From NCBI GenBank assembly GCA_038043185.1, contig JBBTCO010000028.1, positions 28,384-92,383 of the forward strand: a DNA stretch of 64,000 nucleotides, in the 5' to 3' direction. The translations under genes were made by a program, and so were the position numbers. Shown piece after piece: positions 44,894 through 54,438 of this stretch (positions within the stretch are counted from its first letter, which is position 1; each line of letters begins with the position of its first letter). The stretch comes from UBA5009 sp038043185 (GTDB lineage: Bacteria; Bdellovibrionota; Bdellovibrionia; Bdellovibrionales; Bdellovibrionaceae). Below the pieces are notes generated by a model. It had not been told where the DNA came from. It searched no databases and worked only from the letters and a program-made list of their open reading frames with translations.

Positions 44894-46956
44894 AGACCCC
44901 AGTCATATTGCGTGTTTTTAAAGGCAATCAATTGAAAGAGGTCAAACAATTTGACCTGGATCAGATTGTCATTGGACATGAAGCTGATGTTCAGTTGGAT
45001 TTGGATGATGAAGCGATATCGCCAATTCACTGTTTGATCGAATTGCGTGACAATGGATATTACATTTGTGACTTGGGTTCCAAAACGGGCACTTATAAGA
45101 ATGGCGCTCAAATTTTAGATGAGCCCTTGCATTCAGGCGACGAAGTTGTCTTAGGTCCATTTAAACTTTCCTTTTTCGTTGGTGTGCCAAAACCCAAAGC
45201 AGGTCCTCAGGTTGTTTCACAAGTTGCGGCTCAATTACCAAAAGAAAAAGTAGTAGAAAAACCAATTGAAAAAGTTCTCGTAAAAAATGTTGAAAAGCCA
45301 GCTGCGGCGAAATCTCCGGTAGAGAAAACCTCTGCGGTGCCAACAGCTGAAAAAAAGTTTCCACTGCAAAAGCCTGAAATTAAATCGCACTTTAAGGTTG
45401 CTCCTAGTGGAAAAAAGAAAAAAAGAGTTTCTTTTGCTCCGCTGAGTGAAGTGAAAGATCTAAAAGATGTTTTGCGTCCTACCAAGGGAAGCGTGTTGGA
45501 AGTGATTGTGGCTTGGCGGGAAAGAGTACTCACAACCTATCATTTCAAAAATAAAGGCGCGATTCGCGTCGGAAATACCAAAAATGAACAAATTTCACTT
45601 CCGACGAAGGAAATCCCTCGGGGATGGCCACTGATTGAGCTTGGTTCAACGGCGAAGATCAATATTCGATCGGAAATGAAAGTCGAGTTGCAAAACTCTC
45701 AAGGAACGCAAAATATTGAATCTTTGATTGCAATTGGAAAATGCACGAACGGAAACCAAGGTCAGCAAATCCGATTGGATCAAGGTGAATTACTTAAGCT
45801 GAGTTTGGGTGATGGAAATATCAATCTCTTTTTCCGTTATGTACCACAGTCGCCAGCGGTTCCAGTTTCGCCATTTTTCTTTTCAAGCTCTGAACTGGCA
45901 GGTGTTGTTCTTTCGGTCATTATCGCTGGAGTTTTGGCATTCTATATTTCGATTATGCGACCTCCGACCGAGGAATTGGAGCAAGAAGAGATCACTCGAA
46001 CAGCGGAAGTTATTTTCAATAAACCACTTCCAACAGAAAGAACACCACGACCTCCTCCGGAAAATGTCCCACCTCCTCCGCCAAAAATTCCAGAGAAGGC
46101 CAAGGTGGATGATCAGAAAAGAGAAAGTCAGGTTAAGGGTTTGCCAACGGATAAGAAAAAAGCACAAACGGCGAACCAAGCAGCTCGGGCTAATGAAGTT
46201 GCGCCAATTCCAAATTCACAAAATCGGACTAAAAAATTCACTTCGACAAAACAGGGTGGCGCTGTAAAATTGGGTAAAGAAGCTGGCGCGAATGCACAAA
46301 GTGCTCAACCGAAAGATGTTTCCAAGATTGGTTTATTTGGCGCTTTCGGTGGTGGCGGAATCAGATCAAAATTGGATCAAGCTTATCAAGGCGCTGGGGG
46401 AATTTTAGGACAAGCGGAAAAAGCCACAGGAAGTTCGGGCTTTTCAGAAAATCGCGACGGTGATGATGTCGGTTCCAAATTTAAGGATACGGGCGCAGGC
46501 GGAAAAGGCACAGCGACTCAAGGCATCTCGGGGATTGGAACAAAAGGGCGATCCAGCGGAATGAGTGCTTATGGAAGCACCGATGGTTTTGGTGATAAAA
46601 CATCCGTTGCCATCGAGGCTGGTGGTGCCGATGAATCTTTTGTTGGCTCAATTGATCGTGAAGCTGTTCGAAGACGGATTCGCCATAATTTAAATTTTAT
46701 TCGAGGCTGTTATGAATCAGAATTGCGAAAATTGGATCAAGCAGGGCGAAAGGCTTTCGAAGGTCGAGTGACTCTTGAGTGGAAGATCGTCGAAAATGGT
46801 GTGGCCAAAGATGTTATCGTGAAGAGTTCAACATTAAAAAACTCGGCGATAGAAAAATGTGTTAGTCTGCGAATGGCAGCAATCATTTTTCCTGACCCAC
46901 CTAAAGGAATGGAAGCTACGGTGACCTATCCTTTCTTTTTTAGAGCAGGACAATAA
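44890..46956 (+). CDS. FHA/TonB-like membrane protein, GltG/PglI-like (motor cluster 1)
   Basis: A 688-residue protein with a TTG start (GGAG at 6 nt). N-terminal cytoplasmic FHA domain about 22-97 (VIGHEADVQL, GSKTGTYKNG), a Lys/Pro linker, a second beta domain (about 200-320), a membrane helix near 335-355 (ELAGVVLSVIIAGVLAFYIS), proline-rich periplasmic section (PPPENVPPPPPKIP), Gly-rich linker, and a C-terminal TonB/AgmX-type domain (IRGCYESELRKLD; FEGRVTLEWKIVENGVAKD). This is the GltG/PglI layout that transduces motor force across the envelope. Confidence 0.82.
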   Translation: MKTPVILRVFKGNQLKEVKQFDLDQIVIGHEADVQLDLDDEAISPIHCLIELRDNGYYICDLGSKTGTYKNGAQILDEPLHSGDEVVLGPFKLSFFVGVPKPKAGPQVVSQVAAQLPKEKVVEKPIEKVLVKNVEKPAAAKSPVEKTSAVPTAEKKFPLQKPEIKSHFKVAPSGKKKKRVSFAPLSEVKDLKDVLRPTKGSVLEVIVAWRERVLTTYHFKNKGAIRVGNTKNEQISLPTKEIPRGWPLIELGSTAKINIRSEMKVELQNSQGTQNIESLIAIGKCTNGNQGQQIRLDQGELLKLSLGDGNINLFFRYVPQSPAVPVSPFFFSSSELAGVVLSVIIAGVLAFYISIMRPPTEELEQEEITRTAEVIFNKPLPTERTPRPPPENVPPPPPKIPEKAKVDDQKRESQVKGLPTDKKKAQTANQAARANEVAPIPNSQNRTKKFTSTKQGGAVKLGKEAGANAQSAQPKDVSKIGLFGAFGGGGIRSKLDQAYQGAGGILGQAEKATGSSGFSENRDGDDVGSKFKDTGAGGKGTATQGISGIGTKGRSSGMSAYGSTDGFGDKTSVAIEAGGADESFVGSIDREAVRRRIRHNLNFIRGCYESELRKLDQAGRKAFEGRVTLEWKIVENGVAKDVIVKSSTLKNSAIEKCVSLRMAAIIFPDPPKGMEATVTYPFFFRAGQ

Positions 46957-46974
46957 TTTTCAAGGAGGAATGTC

Positions 46975-47643
46975 GTGAACCCAGTAGTAGAAGCAGCAGA
47001 CAATACGAATTTCATATTAAGAGCGTTTCACGAAGGTGGACCGATTATGATCATCATTGCCATTTTTGCGGTGATGACGGTTTTTTTAGTTATTGAAAGG
47101 TTCCTGAAACTGAGGGAGATTTCGGTTGATAAAAAAGAATTTACAGATCAGATTTATCGCCTCGTGGTTTCGGGTGATTTGCGCGGTGCTGTTTCATTCT
47201 GTGACTCAAGACCTTCGCCACTAACAAATACGGTTAAGGCGGGTTTAATTCAAGCCATGAATAAACGACCAGATGAAGAAATTCAAGTGGCTATGGATGC
47301 GGCCGTTCTTCGCGAAATGCCAAAGGTTGAAGGTGCGACTTCGTTCTTGGCGGTATTTGGTAACGTTGCGGTGCTGGCTGGATTGTTGGGAACAATTATG
47401 GGTATGATCAGTTCATTTCGATCCGTGGCGAGTGCTGATAATGCAACAAAAGCGGCTGAGCTTTCAAAAGGTATTTCTCATGCCTTGAATTGTACAGCGT
47501 TTGGTCTGTTGGTCGCAATTCTTGCGATTGTTGCTTATGGTGTGTTTCAACATGTGATTCAAAAACGAGAAAATGAAATTATTGAAACAAGTATGACATT
47601 ATTAAATCTTGTAGTCGCTAATCGTGAAAAAGTGCGCGAGTAG
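46975..47643 (+). CDS. TolQ/ExbB/MotA-type motor protein, AglR-like (cluster 1)
   Basis: A 222-residue protein, GTG start with AAGGAGGA. Three membrane helices: PIMIIIAIFAVMTVFLVIE, then GATSFLAVFGNVAVLAGLLG and the C-terminal pair with ALNCTAFGLLVAILAIVAYG. The typical TolQ proline/threonine motif (ISHALNCTAFGLLVAI) is present. Together with two TolR-like proteins it forms the proton-driven stator of the Agl/Glt motor. Confidence 0.88.
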   Translation: MNPVVEAADNTNFILRAFHEGGPIMIIIAIFAVMTVFLVIERFLKLREISVDKKEFTDQIYRLVVSGDLRGAVSFCDSRPSPLTNTVKAGLIQAMNKRPDEEIQVAMDAAVLREMPKVEGATSFLAVFGNVAVLAGLLGTIMGMISSFRSVASADNATKAAELSKGISHALNCTAFGLLVAILAIVAYGVFQHVIQKRENEIIETSMTLLNLVVANREKVRE

Positions 47644-47651
47644 GAGAGAGA

Positions 47652-48128
47652 ATGGCTCAGGTTTCTTCGGGTAAATCTGGCGGTCGAAATGTTGAGGTTG
47701 AACTCAATCTTGTGCCGATTATCGATTTGATGAGCGTTTTAATCACATTCTTGCTGATTACCGCTGTTTGGACTCAGGTCTCGATGATCCAGATCGGAAG
47801 CTCTCTTTATGCAAAAAAATTAGATGATCAACCTCCTCCCAAGCCGCCGCCCCATGCCGATTATGTTTTGAAAGTGGATGTGAAGGCGACAGGTTATATT
47901 TTAACTTCAGGGAAACAGATTATTTCTCTGCCTAAATTACAAAATGACTACGACGATGCAGGTCTAGCTGCTCAATTGCAAAGAATCAAACAAATCTATC
48001 CAGATAAAATTGATGCTGTAGTCAGTGTTTCCGACGACCTTGCCTACGAAAATTTGATTCGAGCGATGGATCATCTTTTGATTTCTGGATTTTCGAATAT
48101 TTCGGTCGCAACAGGAGGGCCTAACTGA
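47652..48128 (+). CDS. ExbD/TolR-type stator protein, AglQ-like (cluster 1)
   Basis: A 158-residue protein. Short cytoplasmic N-terminus, single helix starting LNLVPIIDLMSVLITFLLIT with the conserved proton-carrying Asp, then a periplasmic domain (VSVSDDLAYENLIRAMDHL), as in ExbD/TolR. Overlaps the second ExbD gene by one base. Proton-motive-force-using stator component by homology. Confidence 0.87.
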   Translation: MAQVSSGKSGGRNVEVELNLVPIIDLMSVLITFLLITAVWTQVSMIQIGSSLYAKKLDDQPPPKPPPHADYVLKVDVKATGYILTSGKQIISLPKLQNDYDDAGLAAQLQRIKQIYPDKIDAVVSVSDDLAYENLIRAMDHLLISGFSNISVATGGPN

Positions 48129-48718
48129 TGGCCATTTTTCAACCTGGCGTTCGTCATCGCTATCATAATATTTTAAAACGCCGAAAGGGAAAACGTTCGG
48201 TTACAGCGATGTTATCGTTAACAGCGATGGTCGATATGTTCACAGTTCTGGCCATTTTTCTTTTGCAAAGTTATGATGTTAAAGATTTCATCGTTTACAC
48301 GCCGAAAGAAGTAGTTCTGCCAAAAGCCAATAGCATCAAAGAATTGAAACCTGCCTTCGTGGTGACGGTTTCAAGCAAAGAAATCCTTTTAGATAAAGAT
48401 ACCATTGCGAGCTTTCAAGAAGTTAAATCCCAATCGGACTGGTTGATTCAAAAGCTTCATGATCGATTAAAAGAGGGCTTGGTTAAATCAAAACAAGATT
48501 TTGATGCCAAAAGTAAAAATAAAATCCGCGAAGTGGTTGATCCAAAAGCGATCGTTGAAATTGAAGACCCAAATACCTGGAGGAAAATCACCATTCAAGC
48601 CGATAAAGATATTGATTTTTTAACGGTTAAAAAAATAATGTACACGGTGTCGGTTGCCGGTGCCGGTGAAATAAATTTTGCGGTAACTAAAAAACCTAAC
48701 GATACCCAAAGCCAATAA
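48128..48718 (+). CDS. ExbD/TolR-type stator protein, AglS-like (cluster 1)
   Basis: A 196-residue protein. Helix VTAMLSLTAMVDMFTVLAIF keeps the membrane Asp. The periplasmic part is longer than in ExbD (about 150 residues), with an internal charged insertion (LKEGLVKSKQDFDAKSKNKI). The stop TAATG overlaps the start of the lptC-lptA fusion gene, tying motor and LPS-transport genes into one transcript. Confidence 0.85.
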   Translation: MAIFQPGVRHRYHNILKRRKGKRSVTAMLSLTAMVDMFTVLAIFLLQSYDVKDFIVYTPKEVVLPKANSIKELKPAFVVTVSSKEILLDKDTIASFQEVKSQSDWLIQKLHDRLKEGLVKSKQDFDAKSKNKIREVVDPKAIVEIEDPNTWRKITIQADKDIDFLTVKKIMYTVSVAGAGEINFAVTKKPNDTQSQ

Positions 48719-49671
48719 TGCCTCGATGGAAGAACATTCTTTTTTTTTCGTTACTGATTTTGCTATTTATTGAAATTTTAATTATATTCCCAAATCAATT
48801 AGAAAAAAAAACTGAAGGGAAGTCGACAGCGGATGCATTACCTGGTGGACCCCAACAAAAAATGGAAGGGGTGCATCTTGTTGAAAGTCAAAAAGGCAGT
48901 CGGGACTGGGAATTGTTTGCTGAAAAGGCGATTGGCACTCAAGATCAAGGCACTTGGAATTTAAAAAAAGTTAAAGTTCAGTATTATAATAAAGAGCATG
49001 TTGATTATATTGTTGTGGGTGATCAAGGAGTGATCGAGGGTAAAAACAAAGACATGAGAGTTTCTGGGCATGTCGTGACCCGTTCGGCCAATGGCTATGT
49101 GTTTACAACAGAAACAGTTTCTTATGAGGCCGGGAAAAGAAAAATTTCTTCACCAAGTCGAATTCAGATGACAGGTCCTAAAGATTCCGAAGGCTCAGGA
49201 TTGACTTTAACCGGAGAAAAAATGACCGTTTTAGTGGATGAAAACCTGATGCACATCGAGGAAAAGGTATTTGCCCAGCGTCAGATGAAAGATAATAAAA
49301 TTTTGATGATTAAGAGTGGACAAGCGCAATTCAGTGGAAAAAATAACGAAGCTCGGTTTACTGAAAATGTGCAAATTAAATATGGTGATCTGATTATTTA
49401 TGGTCCAGAGGCAAATTTTGTTTACAACCCAGGTAGTCAATTTTTGGATTCCATTCAAGTCAAAGGTGGAATTAAAGTCACAGGCCAGGATAAGGTTGTC
49501 ACAAGTGAAAATCTAAATATAGATTTGACGAAAAATCTTTTTCGTTTTTTGGGACGACCTAAAGTTATACAAAATGAAGATGAACTCACTGGCGAAGAAA
49601 TTCTATTTTTAGACGGTGGAAAACAGGTTAAAGTTCAAAAAGTAAAAGCTCGAGTGGAGAGTCAAAAATGA
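48718..49671 (+). CDS. lptC: LptC-LptA fusion-like LPS transport protein
   Basis: A 317-residue protein, longer than LptC (about 190) and LptA (about 180) alone. One N-terminal membrane helix (NILFFSLLILLFIEILIIF), then an LptC-like domain (GVHLVESQKGSRDWELFAEK), followed by LptA/OstA-like strand repeats (GQAQFSGKNNEARFTENVQI; NLNIDLTKNLFRFLG). No separate lptA lies in the window between lptC and lptB, where it normally is. It would form the periplasmic bridge for LPS. It overlaps lptB by 4 bp. Confidence 0.85.
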   Translation: MPRWKNILFFSLLILLFIEILIIFPNQLEKKTEGKSTADALPGGPQQKMEGVHLVESQKGSRDWELFAEKAIGTQDQGTWNLKKVKVQYYNKEHVDYIVVGDQGVIEGKNKDMRVSGHVVTRSANGYVFTTETVSYEAGKRKISSPSRIQMTGPKDSEGSGLTLTGEKMTVLVDENLMHIEEKVFAQRQMKDNKILMIKSGQAQFSGKNNEARFTENVQIKYGDLIIYGPEANFVYNPGSQFLDSIQVKGGIKVTGQDKVVTSENLNIDLTKNLFRFLGRPKVIQNEDELTGEEILFLDGGKQVKVQKVKARVESQK

Positions 49672-50390
49672 GTTTGTTGAAGATTGAAGGAATTTCTAAA
49701 TCATTCAAAAAACGCCGTGTGGTCGACGATGTGTCTTTTCATGTTGAATCGGGCCAAGTGGTGGGTCTTTTAGGTCCGAACGGTGCTGGTAAAACAACTT
49801 CTTTTTATATGGTTGTAGGATTGGTTGAACCAGACGATGGTCAGATTTTATTGGATGGTCTTTCAGTTACACAAGAACCGATGTACCGAAGAGCTCGTGT
49901 GGGTTTAAGTTATCTTGCACAAGAACCTAGTATTTTTAGAAAACTCAGCGTTGCGGAAAACATTATTGTCGCTTTAGAAGCACATGGTAACGATTCCGCG
50001 AAGCAAGCAGAAAAATTAGAAAATTTGCTCAACGATTTTCGCATCAATCATTTGCGAGACAATTATGGCTACGCTCTCTCTGGGGGCGAGCGTCGTCGAG
50101 TTGAAATAGCGCGAGCGCTTGCAGGATCCCCTAAATTTTTATTATTAGATGAGCCATTTGCTGGTATAGATCCCATTGCTGTAGCCGACATTCAAAATAT
50201 TATCCGTGATCTTAAGGCCAAAGGTATAGGAGTTTTAATCACGGATCATAACGTACGTGAGACTTTACGCATTTGCGATTATGCTTATATATTGAAGGAC
50301 GGCAAAATCCAAGTTAGCGGAAGTGCCAACGAAATTGCTACGTCCGAAGTGGCCCGTCGATTTTATTTGGGTGAGAATTTTAGACTTTAG
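49668..50390 (+). CDS. lptB: LPS export ABC transporter ATPase LptB
   Basis: A 240-residue ABC ATPase. Walker A GPNGAGKTT, signature LSGGERRRVEIARAL, Walker B FLLLDEPFAGIDP, and the LptB-typical tail RRFYLGENFRL. It drives LPS extraction from the inner membrane with LptFG. ATGA overlap with the LptC-LptA gene; rpoN follows 29 bp later. Confidence 0.96.
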   Translation: MSLLKIEGISKSFKKRRVVDDVSFHVESGQVVGLLGPNGAGKTTSFYMVVGLVEPDDGQILLDGLSVTQEPMYRRARVGLSYLAQEPSIFRKLSVAENIIVALEAHGNDSAKQAEKLENLLNDFRINHLRDNYGYALSGGERRRVEIARALAGSPKFLLLDEPFAGIDPIAVADIQNIIRDLKAKGIGVLITDHNVRETLRICDYAYILKDGKIQVSGSANEIATSEVARRFYLGENFRL

Positions 50391-50419
50391 AATTAGCAAT
50401 CGAAGGAGACTTGAAAAAT

Positions 50420-51853
50420 ATGGCTCTCAGACAAACGATGAACCTGAGCCAAAATTTAGTGATCACGCCGCAATTGCAACAGGCGATCAAGCTTCTTCAA
50501 ATGTCTCGTTTGGAGCTCGAGTCGGCTGTGCATTCCGAGCTTGAAGAAAACCCTATTCTTGAGGAAGCCAATGATCTTAAGGAAGAGGACCTCCTTCGCA
50601 CCAAAGAAGCCTCAGCCGAGTTAGAAAATAAGGAAATTGAACCCAACATCGACGCGACTCAAGATCCCCAGAAACAAGATGAGTTTGAATGGGAAAGCTA
50701 TTTAGATACGAATCAAAAGCCACCACCCTCTGGGATGGCGGGCAGCGAAGAAATTATGAATTACGAAAACATAATTTCAACCAGCCAGACCTTGCATGAT
50801 TATTTGCATTGGCAAATGAAAATGAGCGGCTTTAGTGAACTGGAAGAGCAGATTGCTGATGTTTTAATCAGTTATGTTGATGATGATGGTTATCTTAAAA
50901 CTCCATTAACGCAGATTTGTGAAGAAGAAAAATTTGAGCTTGCTGATGTCGAAGACACCCTAAGTTTAATTCACGAATTTGATCCGCCTGGAGTCGGGGC
51001 GCGTGATTTGAAAGAATGTTTGCTTATCCAAGCTAAACATTTAGAAGAGGATACTCAGGATTTAGTTTATTTAATTAACAATCATATTAAAGATTTAGAG
51101 AAGAAAAATTTCGAGGCTATTTCCAAAGCACTGAATAAAGATATTCGGGAAATTGCCGAGATTTGCAATATTATTTACACTATGGAACCCAAGCCAGGGC
51201 GAGCCTATATCTCGAACGACACTCAGTATGTGACTCCAGATGTGTATGTTTATAAGGTTGGCGACGATTATGTGGTTTCTTTGAATGAAGATGGATTGCC
51301 TCGATTGAAAATTTCGAACTTTTACAAAAATATGCTCAAAGGTGGGACAACCAACAAAGAAGAGCAAACTTACATTCAAGAAAAATTAAAATCAGCGGTA
51401 TGGTTAATCAAATCGATCCATCAACGCCAAAGAACGATTTACAAAGTTTCCGAAAGTATTGTTAAGCACCAACGAGAATTTTTTGAAAAAGGAGCGGCTT
51501 TTCTGAAGCCCATGGTTCTTCGCGATATTGCCAATGATATTGGCATGCATGAATCAACAGTCAGTCGCGTAACGACAGCAAAATATGTGCATACACCGCA
51601 GGGAATTTACGAATTGAAGTATTTTTTTAATTCAGGCATTAATTCAAGCGAAGGTGATGCTTTAGCCAGCGAATCTGTAAAACTTAAAATTAAGGATATG
51701 GTTGCTAGGGAAAATGTTAAAAATCCACTGTCAGACCAAAAAATTGCCGAAGTTCTGTCAAAAGAAGGAATTCAAATCGCTCGACGAACGGTAGCGAAAT
51801 ATCGTGAAATGCTTAAAATTCTACCATCCAGCCAACGTAAAAAATTTTTCTAG
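50420..51853 (+). CDS. rpoN: RNA polymerase sigma-54 factor
   Basis: 477 residues. The ATG at 50420 follows AAGGAG at 11 nt; a TTG at 50411 is an alternative. Region I (MNLSQNLVITPQLQQAIKLL, glutamine-rich), acidic region II, core-binding region III, an HTH (DIGMHESTVSRVTTAKYV) and the RpoN box (ARRTVAKYREML) near the C-terminus. It recognises -24/-12 promoters and needs AAA+ activators such as the FHA-sigma54 protein at 26472-27725. Classic position behind lptB. Confidence 0.97.
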   Translation: MALRQTMNLSQNLVITPQLQQAIKLLQMSRLELESAVHSELEENPILEEANDLKEEDLLRTKEASAELENKEIEPNIDATQDPQKQDEFEWESYLDTNQKPPPSGMAGSEEIMNYENIISTSQTLHDYLHWQMKMSGFSELEEQIADVLISYVDDDGYLKTPLTQICEEEKFELADVEDTLSLIHEFDPPGVGARDLKECLLIQAKHLEEDTQDLVYLINNHIKDLEKKNFEAISKALNKDIREIAEICNIIYTMEPKPGRAYISNDTQYVTPDVYVYKVGDDYVVSLNEDGLPRLKISNFYKNMLKGGTTNKEEQTYIQEKLKSAVWLIKSIHQRQRTIYKVSESIVKHQREFFEKGAAFLKPMVLRDIANDIGMHESTVSRVTTAKYVHTPQGIYELKYFFNSGINSSEGDALASESVKLKIKDMVARENVKNPLSDQKIAEVLSKEGIQIARRTVAKYREMLKILPSSQRKKFF

Positions 51854-52011
51854 AAGAGCAGTCCCTTAAAAAGGCAACAGTTTCTCTGATTTTGTTTTTT
51901 TTGCCCTGTGACCTCGATGGATGTCTAGTTATCGTTAATAAAGGCTTAAATTTTTCTTAAAGACCCTTCAAAATAAGGGATAAAGTTTTTGATGCTACGG
52001 AGTATAACAAC

Positions 52012-52791
52012 ATGAATAGAAAAATTTGTTTAGATTTCTGGATAATTGTTTTTATTGTTGTGGGACCTCTTGTGGCAAAATCACAACCGATTGCCACTAA
52101 GCCTGCAGCACCAGCCGCTGCCGGAGTTGCGACTTCGCCTCCTGTGAACACTCGGCAAGGACTTGACCGAAGCTTGGAACCGGCCAATCAAGATGAAATC
52201 AGTGCGCTTTTTCAAAATGTGATTGCTGTTCAAAGAAAAGCAAAAGTGAAAGCAGGGAAAATCTTATTTAGTCCAATTATATCTTTTGATTTTTCGGATT
52301 CTGTTTACACAATGTATGGAACAAATTTAAATCTGGGTTACGCTATTGGTGAATTTTGGGAAATCTATTTTAATTATGTGCCAACATTTGTGGCAAATGA
52401 AAGAAGCATAGCAAAAAAAGTGCGTGAACTCCCAGTGTATGCCGACGGATCTCGTCCTGCTCTTAATGCTGAAAAAGCAAAATCAGCGATGGGAATAGAA
52501 GTTAATTGGGTGCCAATTTATGGAAAGGACTCTTGGGGAGCTTTCGGGATTATTCGAAGTGACACTTATTTTAATTTTCACGTTGGACAAATCAAGTACG
52601 AACAAAATACGGGTTTAAGATATAAATTAGCTTTGGGTAAAACTTTTTTTCTTACCCCAGTATGGAATTTAAGAGTTCAAGCTGGTGGTGCGATGCTTGA
52701 TGCTTACTCAAGCTCAGATAATACGGTAGCGCCAAAAAAAGAAAGTGTTACCATTGGTTTACTTGAAGCAGGATTAGTTTTTTATTTTTAA
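52012..52791 (+). CDS. Outer-membrane barrel protein, GltA/B-like (motor cluster 2)
   Basis: A 259-residue protein with a signal peptide and Ala/Pro-rich mature N-terminus (PAAPAAAGVATSPP). Barrel strands (NLGYAIGEFWEIYFNYVPTF; VNWVPIYGKDSWGAFGIIRS) and a C-terminal GLLEAGLVFYF. Only one barrel gene is present here, against two in cluster 1. The first gene of the second motor set, 159 bp after rpoN. Confidence 0.7.
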   Translation: MNRKICLDFWIIVFIVVGPLVAKSQPIATKPAAPAAAGVATSPPVNTRQGLDRSLEPANQDEISALFQNVIAVQRKAKVKAGKILFSPIISFDFSDSVYTMYGTNLNLGYAIGEFWEIYFNYVPTFVANERSIAKKVRELPVYADGSRPALNAEKAKSAMGIEVNWVPIYGKDSWGAFGIIRSDTYFNFHVGQIKYEQNTGLRYKLALGKTFFLTPVWNLRVQAGGAMLDAYSSSDNTVAPKKESVTIGLLEAGLVFYF

Positions 52792-52819
52792 AAATAATAT
52801 ATGAATTGGGAGGTTCGTC

Positions 52820-53452
52820 ATGTCGTTTGTGGAGTTTTTAAAGAAATTTGTGGAAACCGGGGGATTCACGTCCTACTTACTGATTGGTACGGCCTTGGTG
52901 CTTGTGGTGGTTTCAATCTCAAGATTATATTATCTCTACTTTATTCTTCGCCCGGCCGGAGAAATTGCATTGCAAAACCTAGGCAAGCAAGTCCTAAAGA
53001 AAGAATACACGGCTGCAATCCAAGTTTGTAACTCGACATCGAACGTGCCCGAATTTGAAGTGATCAAATCCGGATTGCTGGCGGTGGATAGCGGTCGGGA
53101 AGCAATGAAATCCTCACTGGGAGCGGCGATCGTTGAAATAATGAAAAACTGCGAAAAAAACATTCAATTAATTTCATTGATTGCCAGTGTAGCAACACTC
53201 TTGGGACTTTTGGGTACTATTTCCGGTATGATTAAAACATTTGCTGCCATTGCAGCTGAACCCACCAATAAAGCAGAGATGCTGGGTCTTGGTATTTCAG
53301 AAGCAATGAATGCGACAGCGACAGGTCTGGTTATTGGGATTAGCGCCATGGTGGTTCATACTTTATGCACACAAAAAATCGACCAAATTATCGGCCAAGC
53401 CAAAAAAACTGGTTACAATCTAATTACAATGATTGAGCAAAGTGAAAGGTAG
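52820..53452 (+). CDS. TolQ/ExbB/MotA-type motor protein, AglR-like (cluster 2)
   Basis: A 210-residue protein with GGGAGG upstream. Membrane helices include TSYLLIGTALVLVVVSISRL and the TolQ core LISLIASVATLLGLLGTISG followed by ISEAMNATATGLVIGISAMV. Paralogue of the protein encoded at 46975. Stator subunit; partners are the two ExbD genes immediately downstream. Confidence 0.87.
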   Translation: MSFVEFLKKFVETGGFTSYLLIGTALVLVVVSISRLYYLYFILRPAGEIALQNLGKQVLKKEYTAAIQVCNSTSNVPEFEVIKSGLLAVDSGREAMKSSLGAAIVEIMKNCEKNIQLISLIASVATLLGLLGTISGMIKTFAAIAAEPTNKAEMLGLGISEAMNATATGLVIGISAMVVHTLCTQKIDQIIGQAKKTGYNLITMIEQSER

Positions 53453-53464
53453 TAGGTCTTAAGA

Positions 53465-53965
53465 ATGGAATTTGAAGAAAATTTAAGGAAAGAAACTCCT
53501 GAACCTGATCTTGTGCCTATCGTGGACTGTATGGTCAGCGTGATCTTTTTCCTTTTGTTTTCAACGACATTTATTGAACTCACAAAACTCACTTTACCGC
53601 CGTCAGCAATCTCGAAGGCGTCACCAAGCGATGACAAACTGCCTTTAACGCCGAAGTTTTACCTCGATGTGAAAGGACCAAATTTAAATTTACTTTTGAG
53701 TTGGGCCGGTAAATCACCGGGTTCTTTGAAAGAGTCTGTTTTTCGTCAAGATAGTAAAAGTCCTTCTGTCAAATTGGAAGATAAAGTCCGAAAAATGGCC
53801 GAAGAATTTAAACGAGAACATGTCTCGGAAAAATCAATTCAGGTCGCACTTTCAGCCGAAGCCAACTATCAAGAGCTTATCACTGTTATGGATGGGCTTC
53901 GTAAAACGATTGATGATATCGTATTGATGTCCCCGGATGAAGTGAAGCGAAAGGATGTTCAGTAA
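53465..53965 (+). CDS. ExbD/TolR-type stator protein (cluster 2, first)
   Basis: A 166-residue protein. PDLVPIVDCMVSVIFFLLFS contains the conserved membrane Asp. The periplasmic part contains a LITVMDGLRKT motif like that of TolR-type proteins. Overlaps the next ExbD gene by one base. Confidence 0.84.
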   Translation: MEFEENLRKETPEPDLVPIVDCMVSVIFFLLFSTTFIELTKLTLPPSAISKASPSDDKLPLTPKFYLDVKGPNLNLLLSWAGKSPGSLKESVFRQDSKSPSVKLEDKVRKMAEEFKREHVSEKSIQVALSAEANYQELITVMDGLRKTIDDIVLMSPDEVKRKDVQ

Positions 53966-54438
53966 TGGATTTAGAAAGTGTAAGTTTCAAGCGACGCAGT
54001 ACTTTGCGTTTACAATTGGCCCCTATGATCGACATTTTTATGTTGCTGATTGTATTTTTACTTAAATCAACTGTAGTTGCCGATACTTCAATTATTTTTC
54101 CAGGTGAATTAGTAGCACCTAAAAGTTTAAGTCAGGAGTCTTTAGAAACCTTTCCCGAAGTTTTCGTTTTTAATGACAGGATTGAGTTGCCCTTTATTGA
54201 TGAAAAGCATCCCTTAGCCTCTCTTGAGGAAATGGGCAGCGCTGAATTGAAAAAAATCAGGACTAAGGTTGAAGCTTACGTGCGTTCTGCTGAAGGCGAA
54301 AGTAAACAGAATGTGGTCAACGTTAATATTCTTTCTTCACGAGAAAATAATTACAAAAATATTTTCGAATCGGTTAAATTTTTACGACAAATTGGTTTTC
54401 AATCTGTTTTATTTATAGCAGAGGGCGAGAAAAAATAA
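53965..54438 (+). CDS. ExbD/TolR-type stator protein (cluster 2, second)
   Basis: A 157-residue protein. Helix LQLAPMIDIFMLLIVFLLKS with the membrane Asp. Shares the NYKNIFESVKFLRQIGF end typical of ExbD. One-base overlap with the following TPR gene, so strong coupling. Confidence 0.84.
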   Translation: MDLESVSFKRRSTLRLQLAPMIDIFMLLIVFLLKSTVVADTSIIFPGELVAPKSLSQESLETFPEVFVFNDRIELPFIDEKHPLASLEEMGSAELKKIRTKVEAYVRSAEGESKQNVVNVNILSSRENNYKNIFESVKFLRQIGFQSVLFIAEGEKK

